DNA of 12,537 bases from Planctomycetaceae bacterium (GTDB lineage Bacteria; Planctomycetota; Planctomycetia; Pirellulales; Thermoguttaceae), in assembly GCA_031261125.1 (NCBI GenBank), contig JAISJZ010000018.1:1-12537 (forward strand). Direction: 5' to 3'. A model generated the notes under the pieces. It ran no database searches. It had not been told where the DNA came from and was given only the letters and a program-made list of their open reading frames with translations. Below are positions 1 through 6,535 of the stretch, one piece after another. Position numbers and translations under genes: made by a program. Position 1 is the stretch's first letter. Each line of letters starts with the position of its first letter.

Positions 1-149
1 CCGTCAACGAGTTTGCCGTTGCCGTCAAGTTTCCAATCGGCAAATTGCGGCACGGCAATTTCCGCCGCGGAAACAACGCCGGAACAAACGGCAGTTAAAC
101 ATAATACTGCTAAAAATAATGCAGTAAATATAACGTGAATTTTTCTCAT
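1..149 (-). CDS. Secreted protein, N-terminal fragment (runs off left edge)
   Basis: Only the first 49 codons lie in the window. They begin MRKIHVIFTALFLAVLCL and continue through TAVCSGVVSAAE: a short basic start, a hydrophobic core of about 20 residues and an Ala-rich signal-peptidase I site around residues 27-30. This is a clear Sec signal peptide. The visible mature part (IAVPQFADWKLDGNGKLVD) is too short to assign; DGNGK is reminiscent of a calcium-loop or planctomycete surface-protein start, but that is not evidence enough to name it. The ATG at 149 is preceded at a suitable distance by a weak purine stretch (GGAA). A good sigma70-like promoter lies about 50 nt upstream, so the gene probably has its own transcript rather than reading through from the phosphoesterase. 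The exported location is well supported; the function is unknown. Confidence 0.75.
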   Translation of the reverse strand, partial: MRKIHVIFTALFLAVLCLTAVCSGVVSAAEIAVPQFADWKLDGNGKLVD

Positions 150-205
150 AGTGTATTTCCAGTAGTTTGTGATTTCCGAAAACTAAGCGTCCGACACAGA
201 GAGAA

Positions 206-233
206 ATTATAGGTTATCTACTCAAAAAATCAA
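206..233 (-). promoter_or_regulatory. Sigma70-like promoter of the secreted-protein gene
   Basis: On the minus strand a TTGATT -35 (228-233) and a perfect TATAAT -10 (206-211) are separated by 16 nt, within an AT-rich gap between two genes. The predicted transcript would start near 199, giving a leader of about 50 nt before the ATG at 149. This is seen in the sequence only; it is untested. Confidence 0.6.
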
Positions 234-261
234 GAGCAACTTTGCCTCACAAATTTTGCAA

Positions 262-294
262 CCTCCGAAGAGTAAATAGTTTACAGTTCGGAGG
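262..294 (-). terminator. Stem-loop over the phosphoesterase stop codon, possible weak terminator
   Basis: Eight perfectly complementary bases (262-269 with 287-294) enclose a second five-base stem (272-276 with 280-284) closed by a three-base loop, with a 2x2 mismatch between the stems. The phosphoesterase TAA stop (281-283) lies inside the hairpin. No run of U follows on either strand, so this is not a canonical intrinsic terminator. It may end transcription inefficiently or stabilise the 3' end of the mRNA. The next gene having its own promoter just downstream fits a transcript boundary here. Confidence 0.35.
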
Positions 295-1180
295 AATTGC
301 GAAATTCACGGCTTTTTTGTTTGAGAAAGCCGTGAAGATGAAAATTGCCGGTTTCGGTAATTTCCAGAAACGAAAACGAATTGTTTTGTTTCCCGGAACC
401 TTCTATCACGGCGGAAAGCGTACAATAAGGAATCTCGCCGATTTCTTTATAACCGCCCCAATGTTCGTGTCCTTGCAGAACGAGCCGGACTTTGCCCGAT
501 TTTTCCAGCAATTGCCGTACAATATCTGAATTCTTGACGGCTATCGGCTCTCGATTTTCAACGTCCAATCGTTGGTGCAGAAAAATAACGCTCGGTAATT
601 TTGTTACCGCTAAATCTGCTTCGAGCCAATCGAGTTCCACATCCGGTAGTTTCGTATCCGTCCATTGATAAGGATTGTCGCGGCTATATTCCGTACCGTC
701 CTGACGAAAGCAAGCGTCCAAGATTACGAAATGATAGCCATTTCTATCGAAAGAAAAATACGATTTTTCCTGTCCGACTTCACGGAGAAATTCGTCTTTC
801 GTCAAGCGTTCCAAATCGTGATTACCGAAAACGTAATACCGCTTATCGGAAATTTTCTGCAACTCGGCATCAATGGTTCGGAGATGCTTTTTATTCGTTT
901 CCGGTTCATAAACGGCATCAATCAGGTCGCCGAGTTCGACGAGAAAATCTATTCGCTGCTTGCCGAATTCAGCGGCAGCGGCGACAATTTTCTCCGGCGA
1001 TTCCCGATAATACCGGGTACCGTTGTGTTCCTTATCAGCGTAATGAATATCCGTGAGCAAACCGATTCGGAGAATCAACTTTTCCGTTTCTGCAAAGGCA
1101 AACGGCGAAGCAGCGAACGCACTGATAACAAGCGTTCCATGATGAAGAAATGCCCGACGGCTCAAACGTTGGTATTGCAT
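281..1180 (-). CDS. Tat-exported calcineurin-like metallophosphoesterase
   Basis: A 299-residue metal-dependent phosphoesterase of the calcineurin-like superfamily. All the dimetal ligand motifs are present in order: D-I-H (44-46), GDLID (84-88), GNHD (119-122), a lone His in FLHQ (H202) and GHEH (237-240). The N-terminus carries a twin-arginine motif (SRRAFL, residues 7-12) followed by a hydrophobic stretch ending FAFA (27-30), so the folded, metal-loaded enzyme is probably exported by Tat. The substrate cannot be read from sequence; relatives hydrolyse phosphomonoesters or phosphodiesters of nucleotides, lipids or teichoic-type polymers. The ATG at 1180 is fixed by an AAGGAG box at 1187-1192, six bases upstream, one of only two strong Shine-Dalgarno sites in the window. 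It starts 17 nt after the transthyretin-like remnant and could share its transcript. The last codons overlap two stem-loops (262-294 and 305-336). Confidence 0.9.
   Translation of the reverse strand: MQYQRLSRRAFLHHGTLVISAFAASPFAFAETEKLILRIGLLTDIHYADKEHNGTRYYRESPEKIVAAAAEFGKQRIDFLVELGDLIDAVYEPETNKKHLRTIDAELQKISDKRYYVFGNHDLERLTKDEFLREVGQEKSYFSFDRNGYHFVILDACFRQDGTEYSRDNPYQWTDTKLPDVELDWLEADLAVTKLPSVIFLHQRLDVENREPIAVKNSDIVRQLLEKSGKVRLVLQGHEHWGGYKEIGEIPYCTLSAVIEGSGKQNNSFSFLEITETGNFHLHGFLKQKSREFRNSSEL
305..336. repeat. Eleven-base perfect inverted repeat at the 3' end of the phosphoesterase gene
   Basis: TTCACGGCTTT (305-315) and AAAGCCGTGAA (326-336) are exact reverse complements around a ten-base loop. 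It lies within the last codons of the phosphoesterase, just ahead of the stop-codon hairpin at 262-294. It may be a 3'-end mRNA structure; there is no U-run to make it a textbook terminator. Confidence 0.5.
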
Positions 1181-1186
1181 CGTTTT

Positions 1187-1192
1187 CTCCTT
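1187..1192 (-). promoter_or_regulatory. Strong Shine-Dalgarno of the phosphoesterase
   Basis: AAGGAG on the minus strand with six bases to the ATG at 1180. It decides the start codon and stands out because most genes here have no recognisable ribosome binding site. It lies in the 17-nt gap after the stop of the preceding small ORF. Confidence 0.75.
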
Positions 1193-1197
1193 GTTTG

Positions 1198-1506
1198 TTA
1201 ATGTTTTGAAATGTCTATCGTTAGTTCGGTACTACCGGTTTCGTTGACGGTTAGATCAATCGGGCTGTCACTTCTCGATTCAAATTTAACGGGAACAACG
1301 CGATTTTTGCTCAAAAACGCTTCTCGGTTTGCTGAGCGGTCTCGTTGTTCCTTTTTCGGGAGCGAATCGTCGTCTGACGATTGCAACTCCGGTGGGAACT
1401 CAACAGTTTTTTCAAGAACAACTTTATATTCTCCCGGTGCAGCACCCAAAACGCTACGGGAGCCGAAACTTGTTGTTATTTTGGCAATACTGTTTACGTT
1501 TGTCAA
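1198..1506 (-). CDS. Transthyretin-like-fold fragment, probably a 5'-truncated gene
   Basis: A reading frame of 102 codons whose only possible start near its 5' end is a TTG at 1506 with no ribosome binding site; there is no in-frame ATG. The sequence GAAPGEYKVVLEKT (residues about 21-34), a charged loop, then VVPVKFES...SPIDLTV and a final STELTIDIS strand resembles the C-terminal half of the small transthyretin/carboxypeptidase-regulatory-like lipoproteins that are abundant in planctomycetes (recognised from memory, not searched). Those proteins normally begin with a signal peptide and a first strand pair of the type V-x-G-x-V; neither is present, and only 49 nt separate this frame from the preceding gene's stop. 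The frame stays open upstream of the TTG into the end of that gene, so the N-terminus was probably lost rather than mis-called. I read it as a decaying remnant, with a genuine short protein as the alternative. Confidence 0.45.
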   Translation of the reverse strand: MTNVNSIAKITTSFGSRSVLGAAPGEYKVVLEKTVEFPPELQSSDDDSLPKKEQRDRSANREAFLSKNRVVPVKFESRSDSPIDLTVNETGSTELTIDISKH

Positions 1507-1523
1507 AGCACAGCAACATTGCG

Positions 1524-1548
1524 AAACGTTACCAATTTCGTAACGTTT
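1524..1548 (-). repeat. Nine-base inverted repeat after the SIS-protein stop
   Basis: AAACGTTAC (1524-1532) and GTAACGTTT (1540-1548) are exact reverse complements with a seven-base spacer; each arm itself contains the palindrome AACGTT. It sits eight bases beyond the stop of the GKRP-like gene. There is no following U-run, so it is either a weak 3'-end hairpin or a dyad operator for the short downstream genes. Confidence 0.5.
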
Positions 1549-1555
1549 GCTACAT

Positions 1556-3349
1556 TTATTGTTTTTTCAGCCGCTCGACGGTGTAAGCCGCGGGAGAAAC
1601 CGTTTTGCGTTTCGCTTCCGTCCAGCCGCTTATTTCTTCCAGCGATTCAAACAGCGCATAACACGCCGTTTCATAATTGACCGCCGCCAACTCTGAAACG
1701 AGCCGGATACTCCGGTCAATCAACTTCTTGTTCGTTGCGTCAACGTGCGCCATCCAGTTGCCGTTCAGCCGTCCCAACTTACCCATCGCTGCCGTCGAAA
1801 CGTTATTCAGCACGATTTTAATTGCCGTATGAGTTATCAATTCCAGTGGTGATTCCGGTAAATGAACATCAACGGCAAACACCGGCGCATCGAACACGCC
1901 GGCATCAACAGCGATGCCCGTTCCGACGAAAACCGCCCCCCGCCGCTCAAACCGTCCGCTCTGTTCAAGAAACGCATCGTACCATTCGTCTTTTCGCGTC
2001 AGATGTTTCAAATCGTTTCCCGCGAGAAACGCCAATGCCGCGTTTGGACTGCGCTCGCGCCGGCTCGTATCCGGTTCGTTGCCGATAAGATATGTTTTCA
2101 AAACGCTCTGGTCAATTTTCGGCGGTTCGTCAATAATCCGCTGTGCTGCCCCCATTCTTTCATAATCGTCCTGCGTCCATTCGATACAGCACGGCTTGCG
2201 CCCCAAGAGATGCTCCCACGCATTCTCCGTGCTATGCACCGGGTCTTTCACAAACGCCCAAGAAACCGGTGCCGCCGTTTCGAGTGTCGAACGGAACGGC
2301 GGAATCTTAAACGTCGGCGACCGTTCCGTGGTGTCCGTGAAAATATCCAAAACGTATTCATCAGGGAAATATGTTATCAATCCGTTTTTTTGATAAACGG
2401 AACATTCGTATTCCGTCCAATCGGCAAGCACCCGCAGATTCTTTTCCTGCCGGACTTGCCGAAGTAATGTTTGAAACCGTTCCAATCCTAACAGCGGTAT
2501 TTGAGGAACATAGTGAATCTTCTCCAACTCTTCGGCAGTCAATTTCTCGTGCAGCAGTTTATCCAATGCTGATTCAAACGCCAATCCCGCCGCAAGCAGT
2601 TCAATCGTTGTCGCCTGCATCCGGGTTGAACCGGCAACCGCCATCGGACCGGTCGCCAAACACAGCACCTGAACCCGCGGGTCGGTCATCACGTTCCGGG
2701 AACGTCCGACCATTCGGCACATCAATTCCGTCGGATTATTGTACAGGAAAAACGTTTTCGCACCGGTTTCGATTGCAGCGTGGATCGTTCCAATCACGGA
2801 CGATGTTTCGCCGCCTTCGCTGACGGCAATGAGACAGTCCTCCGGCTCAATACCGGCATCAAACATTTGCCGTTTGCCGAATTCGATGTAGTCCTCAAAC
2901 GATTCAACGGAACGTATCAGCGCAAAGTCGCCGCCGGTCATCACGGAGAACGTTTGCTCTGCCAGTGTCTCAAAGAACACCGTCTTTTCGTGCAGCAGAA
3001 CGGCTTTCTTTCGGCAGAACCGCCGGTGCGCCGCGTCGAGAAGAATCGCTAACCGTCCCGTGGCACCGCAGCCGCTGAAAAATACCCGGTGTCCGCTGTT
3101 CAGCGTTCGGAGAATTGCGCTGCGCAAGTTCTGAAACGCAGCACTATGAATTGTTTTTTTCAGAACCGGAACAATATCATCGTCAACTTGAAGCAGTTGC
3201 AGCAGTCCGGCGGCAGTACCGGTTTGCAATGTCTGCGACAGCGTTTTGGTAACACGGTGCGGTTGTTCGGTGAGCATTTCGCCGAGGTGAAACGGCGTTT
3301 CGTTGTATAAAAAATGCTCTGCCTGCTTGCGGACAGAATCGGAAATCAT
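1556..3349 (-). CDS. GKRP-like tandem-SIS sugar-phosphate-binding protein (MurQ relative)
   Basis: A 597-residue protein of the MurNAc-6-phosphate etherase/glucokinase regulatory protein superfamily. The first SIS domain (about 80-255) has the phosphosugar loop SGCGATGRLA (92-101), SEGGETSSVIG (177-187) and GSTRMQATTIE (240-250). A second, more divergent SIS-like domain spans about 285-500. The C-terminal helical lid starts near THTAIKIVLNN (507-516) and contains GKLGRLNGNWM (523-533). MurQ etherases are about 300 residues with one SIS domain; the length, the two SIS domains plus lid and the SGCG-x-x-GR loop match the GKRP architecture of about 600 residues. The etherase acid/base Glu that lies in D-A-S-E just after the loop is replaced here (LDAAHRR, 104-110), while the VE-x-x-ED segment (148-153) is kept. 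It therefore probably binds a sugar phosphate as a regulator rather than cleaving MurNAc-6-P. Start at 3349 follows directly on a promoter; no Shine-Dalgarno. It is divergent from the kinase gene. Confidence 0.8.
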   Translation of the reverse strand: MISDSVRKQAEHFLYNETPFHLGEMLTEQPHRVTKTLSQTLQTGTAAGLLQLLQVDDDIVPVLKKTIHSAAFQNLRSAILRTLNSGHRVFFSGCGATGRLAILLDAAHRRFCRKKAVLLHEKTVFFETLAEQTFSVMTGGDFALIRSVESFEDYIEFGKRQMFDAGIEPEDCLIAVSEGGETSSVIGTIHAAIETGAKTFFLYNNPTELMCRMVGRSRNVMTDPRVQVLCLATGPMAVAGSTRMQATTIELLAAGLAFESALDKLLHEKLTAEELEKIHYVPQIPLLGLERFQTLLRQVRQEKNLRVLADWTEYECSVYQKNGLITYFPDEYVLDIFTDTTERSPTFKIPPFRSTLETAAPVSWAFVKDPVHSTENAWEHLLGRKPCCIEWTQDDYERMGAAQRIIDEPPKIDQSVLKTYLIGNEPDTSRRERSPNAALAFLAGNDLKHLTRKDEWYDAFLEQSGRFERRGAVFVGTGIAVDAGVFDAPVFAVDVHLPESPLELITHTAIKIVLNNVSTAAMGKLGRLNGNWMAHVDATNKKLIDRSIRLVSELAAVNYETACYALFESLEEISGWTEAKRKTVSPAAYTVERLKKQ

Positions 3350-3387
3350 TGAAAACAGGAAAGAGGAACAGATACCTTTCGCGGTTC

Positions 3388-3416
3388 ATTGTATCTGAAT
3401 TACAACCGCAGTACAA
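3388..3416 (-). promoter_or_regulatory. Candidate promoter of the GKRP-like gene
   Basis: Minus-strand TTGTAC -35 (3411-3416) and TACAAT -10 (3388-3393), spacer 17 nt, with a leader of roughly 30 nt to the ATG at 3349. The -35 matches the consensus at three of six positions only. It overlaps a mirror-image promoter for the kinase. Confidence 0.45.
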
Positions 3417-3417
3417 T
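3389..3417 (+). promoter_or_regulatory. Candidate promoter of the Ser/Thr kinase gene
   Basis: Plus-strand TTGTAT -35 (3389-3394) and TACAAT -10 (3412-3417) with a 17-nt spacer; predicted start near 3424, about 20 nt before the ATG. Its elements overlap those of the opposite-strand promoter, because ATTGTA (3388-3393) and TACAAT (3412-3417) form an inverted repeat. Confidence 0.45.
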
Positions 3418-3443
3418 GGAATCGTCTGTCAAATAACAAACAA

Positions 3444-4967
3444 ATGGACTTAACAAACCGGCAATTCTGCGACTATCATATCATCCGCAAAATCGGAAGC
3501 GGTGCAACGGCTGATGTCTATCTGGCGGAACAAACATCGCTGGGCAGACGCATCGCCCTGAAAATTCTAAAACCGGAACTGGCAAACGATGACATCTACA
3601 TCAAGCGGTTCGTCCGCGAAGCAAGGGCAATCGCCGCCGTAGTCCATCCGAATCTGGTGCAGATTTATCAAACCGATTGTCTGGACGGATATTGGTTTAT
3701 CGCCCAAGAATATGTTCAGGGGCAAACTCTGCAACATCAGGTTCATCACAAAGGACCGCTGCCGTACCGCCGGACAGCGGACATCCTTTGGGCAGTTGCG
3801 TCAGCATTGGATAAAGCGGCACAGGCAGGTATCGTTCACCGCGACATCAAACCGGAAAACATTCTCCTCGGTGATAACGGCGATATTAAAGTGGCTGACT
3901 TCGGACTGGCTCGTTTTACCGCGCCGGAAGTATCGCAGAACGGAAACGCTGGTTCACTGGGCTTGACACAAATCGGAATGACGCTCGGCACACCGCTGTA
4001 TATGAGTCCTGAACAAGCGCAGGGCAAGCCGCTCGACCACCGCAGCGATATGTACTCGCTGGGCGTGAGTGCTTATCATATCTTGGCGGGACAGCCGCCG
4101 TTCCGCGGTGAAACCGCTCTCGCCGTTGCCTTGCAGCACGTCAACGAACGTCCGGCACCGCTGTCGAAACACCGCCCTGACATTCCGCCGCCGCTGATGC
4201 GGATTGTCGAACGGATGCTCGAAAAAGCCCCGAACGACCGCTTTGAAACATTTCACCAACTCCTGCTGGAGTTGCGGAGTTTTTATTCGGTCTATCTGAA
4301 CGACGATGATGCCGCGTCCCGGTTGGCGGATTGGAACCAGTTGCCGCTCACATCTGCCGAAAGGCACTTGTTAGCAGCGGCGGAAAAATTGCAGCGGGTA
4401 ATGAAAAAAGAACGCCGGAAGAACCGCTCTTGGTTCAGTAAAACGGCAGTTATATCGCTGTTATTTGCAGCAATTCTCGGCACCTCGGCAGGATTTTTTA
4501 CAGTCAAAGCGATGCTGCCGCCGCTGCGTCCGCCGAAAGCGTCGCCGGTAACCAAACGGGCAACGGTTGCCGAACAATGGGTCTATGCCTGTATGCTGAA
4601 TAATCCTGACGGCTGGTGGAGCGTGATTGATTACTTTCCCGAAGAAAGTTATTTTTGGGGACGCAAAGCGAAACGGCAACTGATTCGCTATTATTTTCAC
4701 AACAGCGATACGGTCAGTCCGCTGCCGCTGTTTCGGGAATTCGCCGAGTTCAGCGACATCGAGGCGGAAGACCAACCGTTGGGTTTTGCCGGTTTAGCGT
4801 GGTGCGCCGCTGAAAATCAAGACGACAAAAAAGAAGCGTTGCACTATCTCCGGCAACTTTACGATACAGAATTTTCGCTGTCCGACCCGCTGCTGCTGCA
4901 AATTCTCGATGCGGCAAACGCCGCATTGCAGAAACAGCCGCCCGCCGGAACAGCAGTGAAACAATGA
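3444..4967 (+). CDS. PknB-type membrane Ser/Thr protein kinase
   Basis: A 507-residue Hanks-type kinase. The kinase domain (about 11-280) keeps every catalytic landmark: Gly loop GSGATADV (18-25), ATP-anchoring Lys40 in IALK, helix-C Glu59, catalytic loop HRDIKPEN (132-139), metal-binding ADFG (151-154), the GTPLYMSPEQ activation/P+1 segment (182-191), SDMYSLG (201-207) and the late Arg266. It should be active. A basic juxtamembrane stretch KKERRKNR (321-328) precedes one transmembrane helix (about 334-355), placing the kinase in the cytoplasm and about 150 residues outside the membrane. The outer part is rich in aromatic residues (WWSVIDYF, ESYFWG) and ends in helical segments that look TPR-like; no PASTA repeats are present, so the ligand differs from peptidoglycan-sensing PknB. 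The ATG at 3444 has no Shine-Dalgarno. It diverges from the GKRP-like gene and converges on aroDE. Confidence 0.93.
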   Translation: MDLTNRQFCDYHIIRKIGSGATADVYLAEQTSLGRRIALKILKPELANDDIYIKRFVREARAIAAVVHPNLVQIYQTDCLDGYWFIAQEYVQGQTLQHQVHHKGPLPYRRTADILWAVASALDKAAQAGIVHRDIKPENILLGDNGDIKVADFGLARFTAPEVSQNGNAGSLGLTQIGMTLGTPLYMSPEQAQGKPLDHRSDMYSLGVSAYHILAGQPPFRGETALAVALQHVNERPAPLSKHRPDIPPPLMRIVERMLEKAPNDRFETFHQLLLELRSFYSVYLNDDDAASRLADWNQLPLTSAERHLLAAAEKLQRVMKKERRKNRSWFSKTAVISLLFAAILGTSAGFFTVKAMLPPLRPPKASPVTKRATVAEQWVYACMLNNPDGWWSVIDYFPEESYFWGRKAKRQLIRYYFHNSDTVSPLPLFREFAEFSDIEAEDQPLGFAGLAWCAAENQDDKKEALHYLRQLYDTEFSLSDPLLLQILDAANAALQKQPPAGTAVKQ

Positions 4968-4999
4968 AAGGCGTAAAAACAGTTTCAGATGTTCCCGTA

Positions 5000-6517
5000 T
5001 CAACGCGCCGCCGAAATCGCATCTTTCACCAGTTGCCGCATAAACGTTGCAGACGCTTTTTGACCGGTAAAAAGTTTATACTGCAAACACGCCTGACCGA
5101 CAAACATTTCGACACCGGACACGGCATAACATCCTTTTGAGCGGGCGTTCTTGATTAACAGCGTGTTTTCAGGATTATACACCGCATCGAAAACGACCAT
5201 ACCGGGATGCAGTGCCGCCTTATCCAGCGGCGTTTCATCAACTTTCGGAAACATACCGACCGGCGTACAGTTGGCGAGAACATCGCACTTGAATTTATCC
5301 CGTGCTTTCCAATCAATCACTTCAATATCGAGTTGCTTTGCCGTTTCGTAAGCCCGGTTGCCGTTGATGTCGCAAATCGTTACCGCTGTTCCGCGTCTTT
5401 TTAATCCGTAAGCGATTGCCATTGCCGCACCGCCGGCACCGAGAACCAACGCGTTCTTGTTGTCAAGAACACTGACTTCGTCCTTCGTGTTGCCGCCGAG
5501 AGCAATTTCGATACTGGATACTGCCGCAAGGTAATCCGTGTTGTATCCGAGTTTCTCTCCGCCGCGGAATACGACCGTATTGCACGCCCCGATTTTCTCC
5601 ACGGCGGGGTCCATCCTTGTCAACTCTTTAATCACCGCAACTTTATGCGGTATCGTAACGCTGATGCCTTTGATGCCGAATTCTTCCGCCCGCTGGACGA
5701 AACCGGAAACTTCGGAATCCTCCAACGGGAGCGGAACATAGACCGCATTGACTTTCTGTTCAACGAACGAACGGTTATGAATCAGAGGACTTAAACTATG
5801 ACCGAGCGGATTGCCGATGATGCCGTACACGTCCGTATCCTGATTCGTCTGTTCATAGTGATACAAATCGAGCAAGTCCCTATAAACCAGCATACCGGGG
5901 GCAATCACCCGTTCTTCGGAGAATGTCGAATAAGTGTAGGGCATCCCGAATTTTTTCGCTAAAATCCGTGTTGCTTTTCCCGTTTCCCCCATACAGATAC
6001 CGATGACGCGGACTCCTTTTTCGCCGAGTGTTTTTGCCTGCTGATTCTTTTGCTGAACGAAGCGGATGAACCGGAACATATCATCAACACTGCGCGGTGT
6101 TGCGGCAATTTTGATAAAGTACGGCGATTTGCCGGACATTTCTTTGTGCAGCGCGTCGAGGTTTTCCGGCATTTTTTCAATGTCGTGAAAACTGATAATA
6201 CGGCGGGTTTTTCCATACGGCGGAATTTCGTCGGCAATGTCAACTTCGAGGTCAACGAATTCGGGTCCTTCGGCAATCGCCGCCCGAAGCAAACGGAAGC
6301 GGTTCTCTTCGGTGTCGCGCCAAAGTCCGCCTTCAAGTTTCCGCCGGACAGTGATAATCGTTGCCGTAGGACGCACCGGTATCAGCCGTCCGACATCCGG
6401 TTCGCGCCGCAGAAAATCAAGACGCAGTTCAACCAGTTGTACGCCGCTGTCCGCAAGCGTTTGATGTTCAGCAATCATTCGGGTATGACTGCCGCAAGCA
6501 ATGGTCACGCAAATCAT
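5000..6517 (-). CDS. aroDE: AroD-AroE fusion: 3-dehydroquinate dehydratase / shikimate dehydrogenase
   Basis: A 505-residue bifunctional enzyme for steps three and four of the shikimate pathway, in the order known from chlamydiae, planctomycetes and plants. Residues 1-220 are a type I dehydroquinase: VELRLD (29-34), the catalytic His111 in IISFH and the Schiff-base Lys136 in FIKIAATP. Residues 228-505 are shikimate dehydrogenase: GNPLGHSLSP (235-244), catalytic Lys292 in TIPHK, CNT (312-314), NTD (326-328), the NADP loop GAGGAA (360-365) and SGVEMFVGQA (467-476). One oddity: the dehydroquinase substrate loop, normally ASAPGQ, reads VIAPGM (204-209), so the Ser and Gln that hold the substrate carboxylate and hydroxyls are Ile205 and Met209. 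The start at 6517 lies 18 nt after the membrane-protein gene and has no Shine-Dalgarno. It is the last gene of the minus-strand string; no obvious terminator is seen in the 32 nt before the converging kinase. Confidence 0.95.
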   Translation of the reverse strand: MICVTIACGSHTRMIAEHQTLADSGVQLVELRLDFLRREPDVGRLIPVRPTATIITVRRKLEGGLWRDTEENRFRLLRAAIAEGPEFVDLEVDIADEIPPYGKTRRIISFHDIEKMPENLDALHKEMSGKSPYFIKIAATPRSVDDMFRFIRFVQQKNQQAKTLGEKGVRVIGICMGETGKATRILAKKFGMPYTYSTFSEERVIAPGMLVYRDLLDLYHYEQTNQDTDVYGIIGNPLGHSLSPLIHNRSFVEQKVNAVYVPLPLEDSEVSGFVQRAEEFGIKGISVTIPHKVAVIKELTRMDPAVEKIGACNTVVFRGGEKLGYNTDYLAAVSSIEIALGGNTKDEVSVLDNKNALVLGAGGAAMAIAYGLKRRGTAVTICDINGNRAYETAKQLDIEVIDWKARDKFKCDVLANCTPVGMFPKVDETPLDKAALHPGMVVFDAVYNPENTLLIKNARSKGCYAVSGVEMFVGQACLQYKLFTGQKASATFMRQLVKDAISAAR

Positions 6518-6535
6518 CTTAAATGCTGTTATCTA

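Noticed and set aside
601..1201. Two overlapping plus-strand open frames over the phosphoesterase
   Set aside because: The opposite strand has all metallophosphoesterase motifs and a strong Shine-Dalgarno.
1862..2467. Plus-strand open frame over the GKRP-like gene
   Set aside because: Arg- and Pro-rich antisense translation with no domain; the minus-strand gene accounts for the coding signal.
1556..3349. Straight annotation as MurNAc-6-phosphate etherase (MurQ)
   Set aside because: Twice the usual length, a second SIS domain, and the catalytic Glu segment is not conserved.
4968..4999. Bidirectional terminator between the converging kinase and aroDE genes
   Set aside because: No stable stem with a following U-run can be seen in these 32 bases on either strand.
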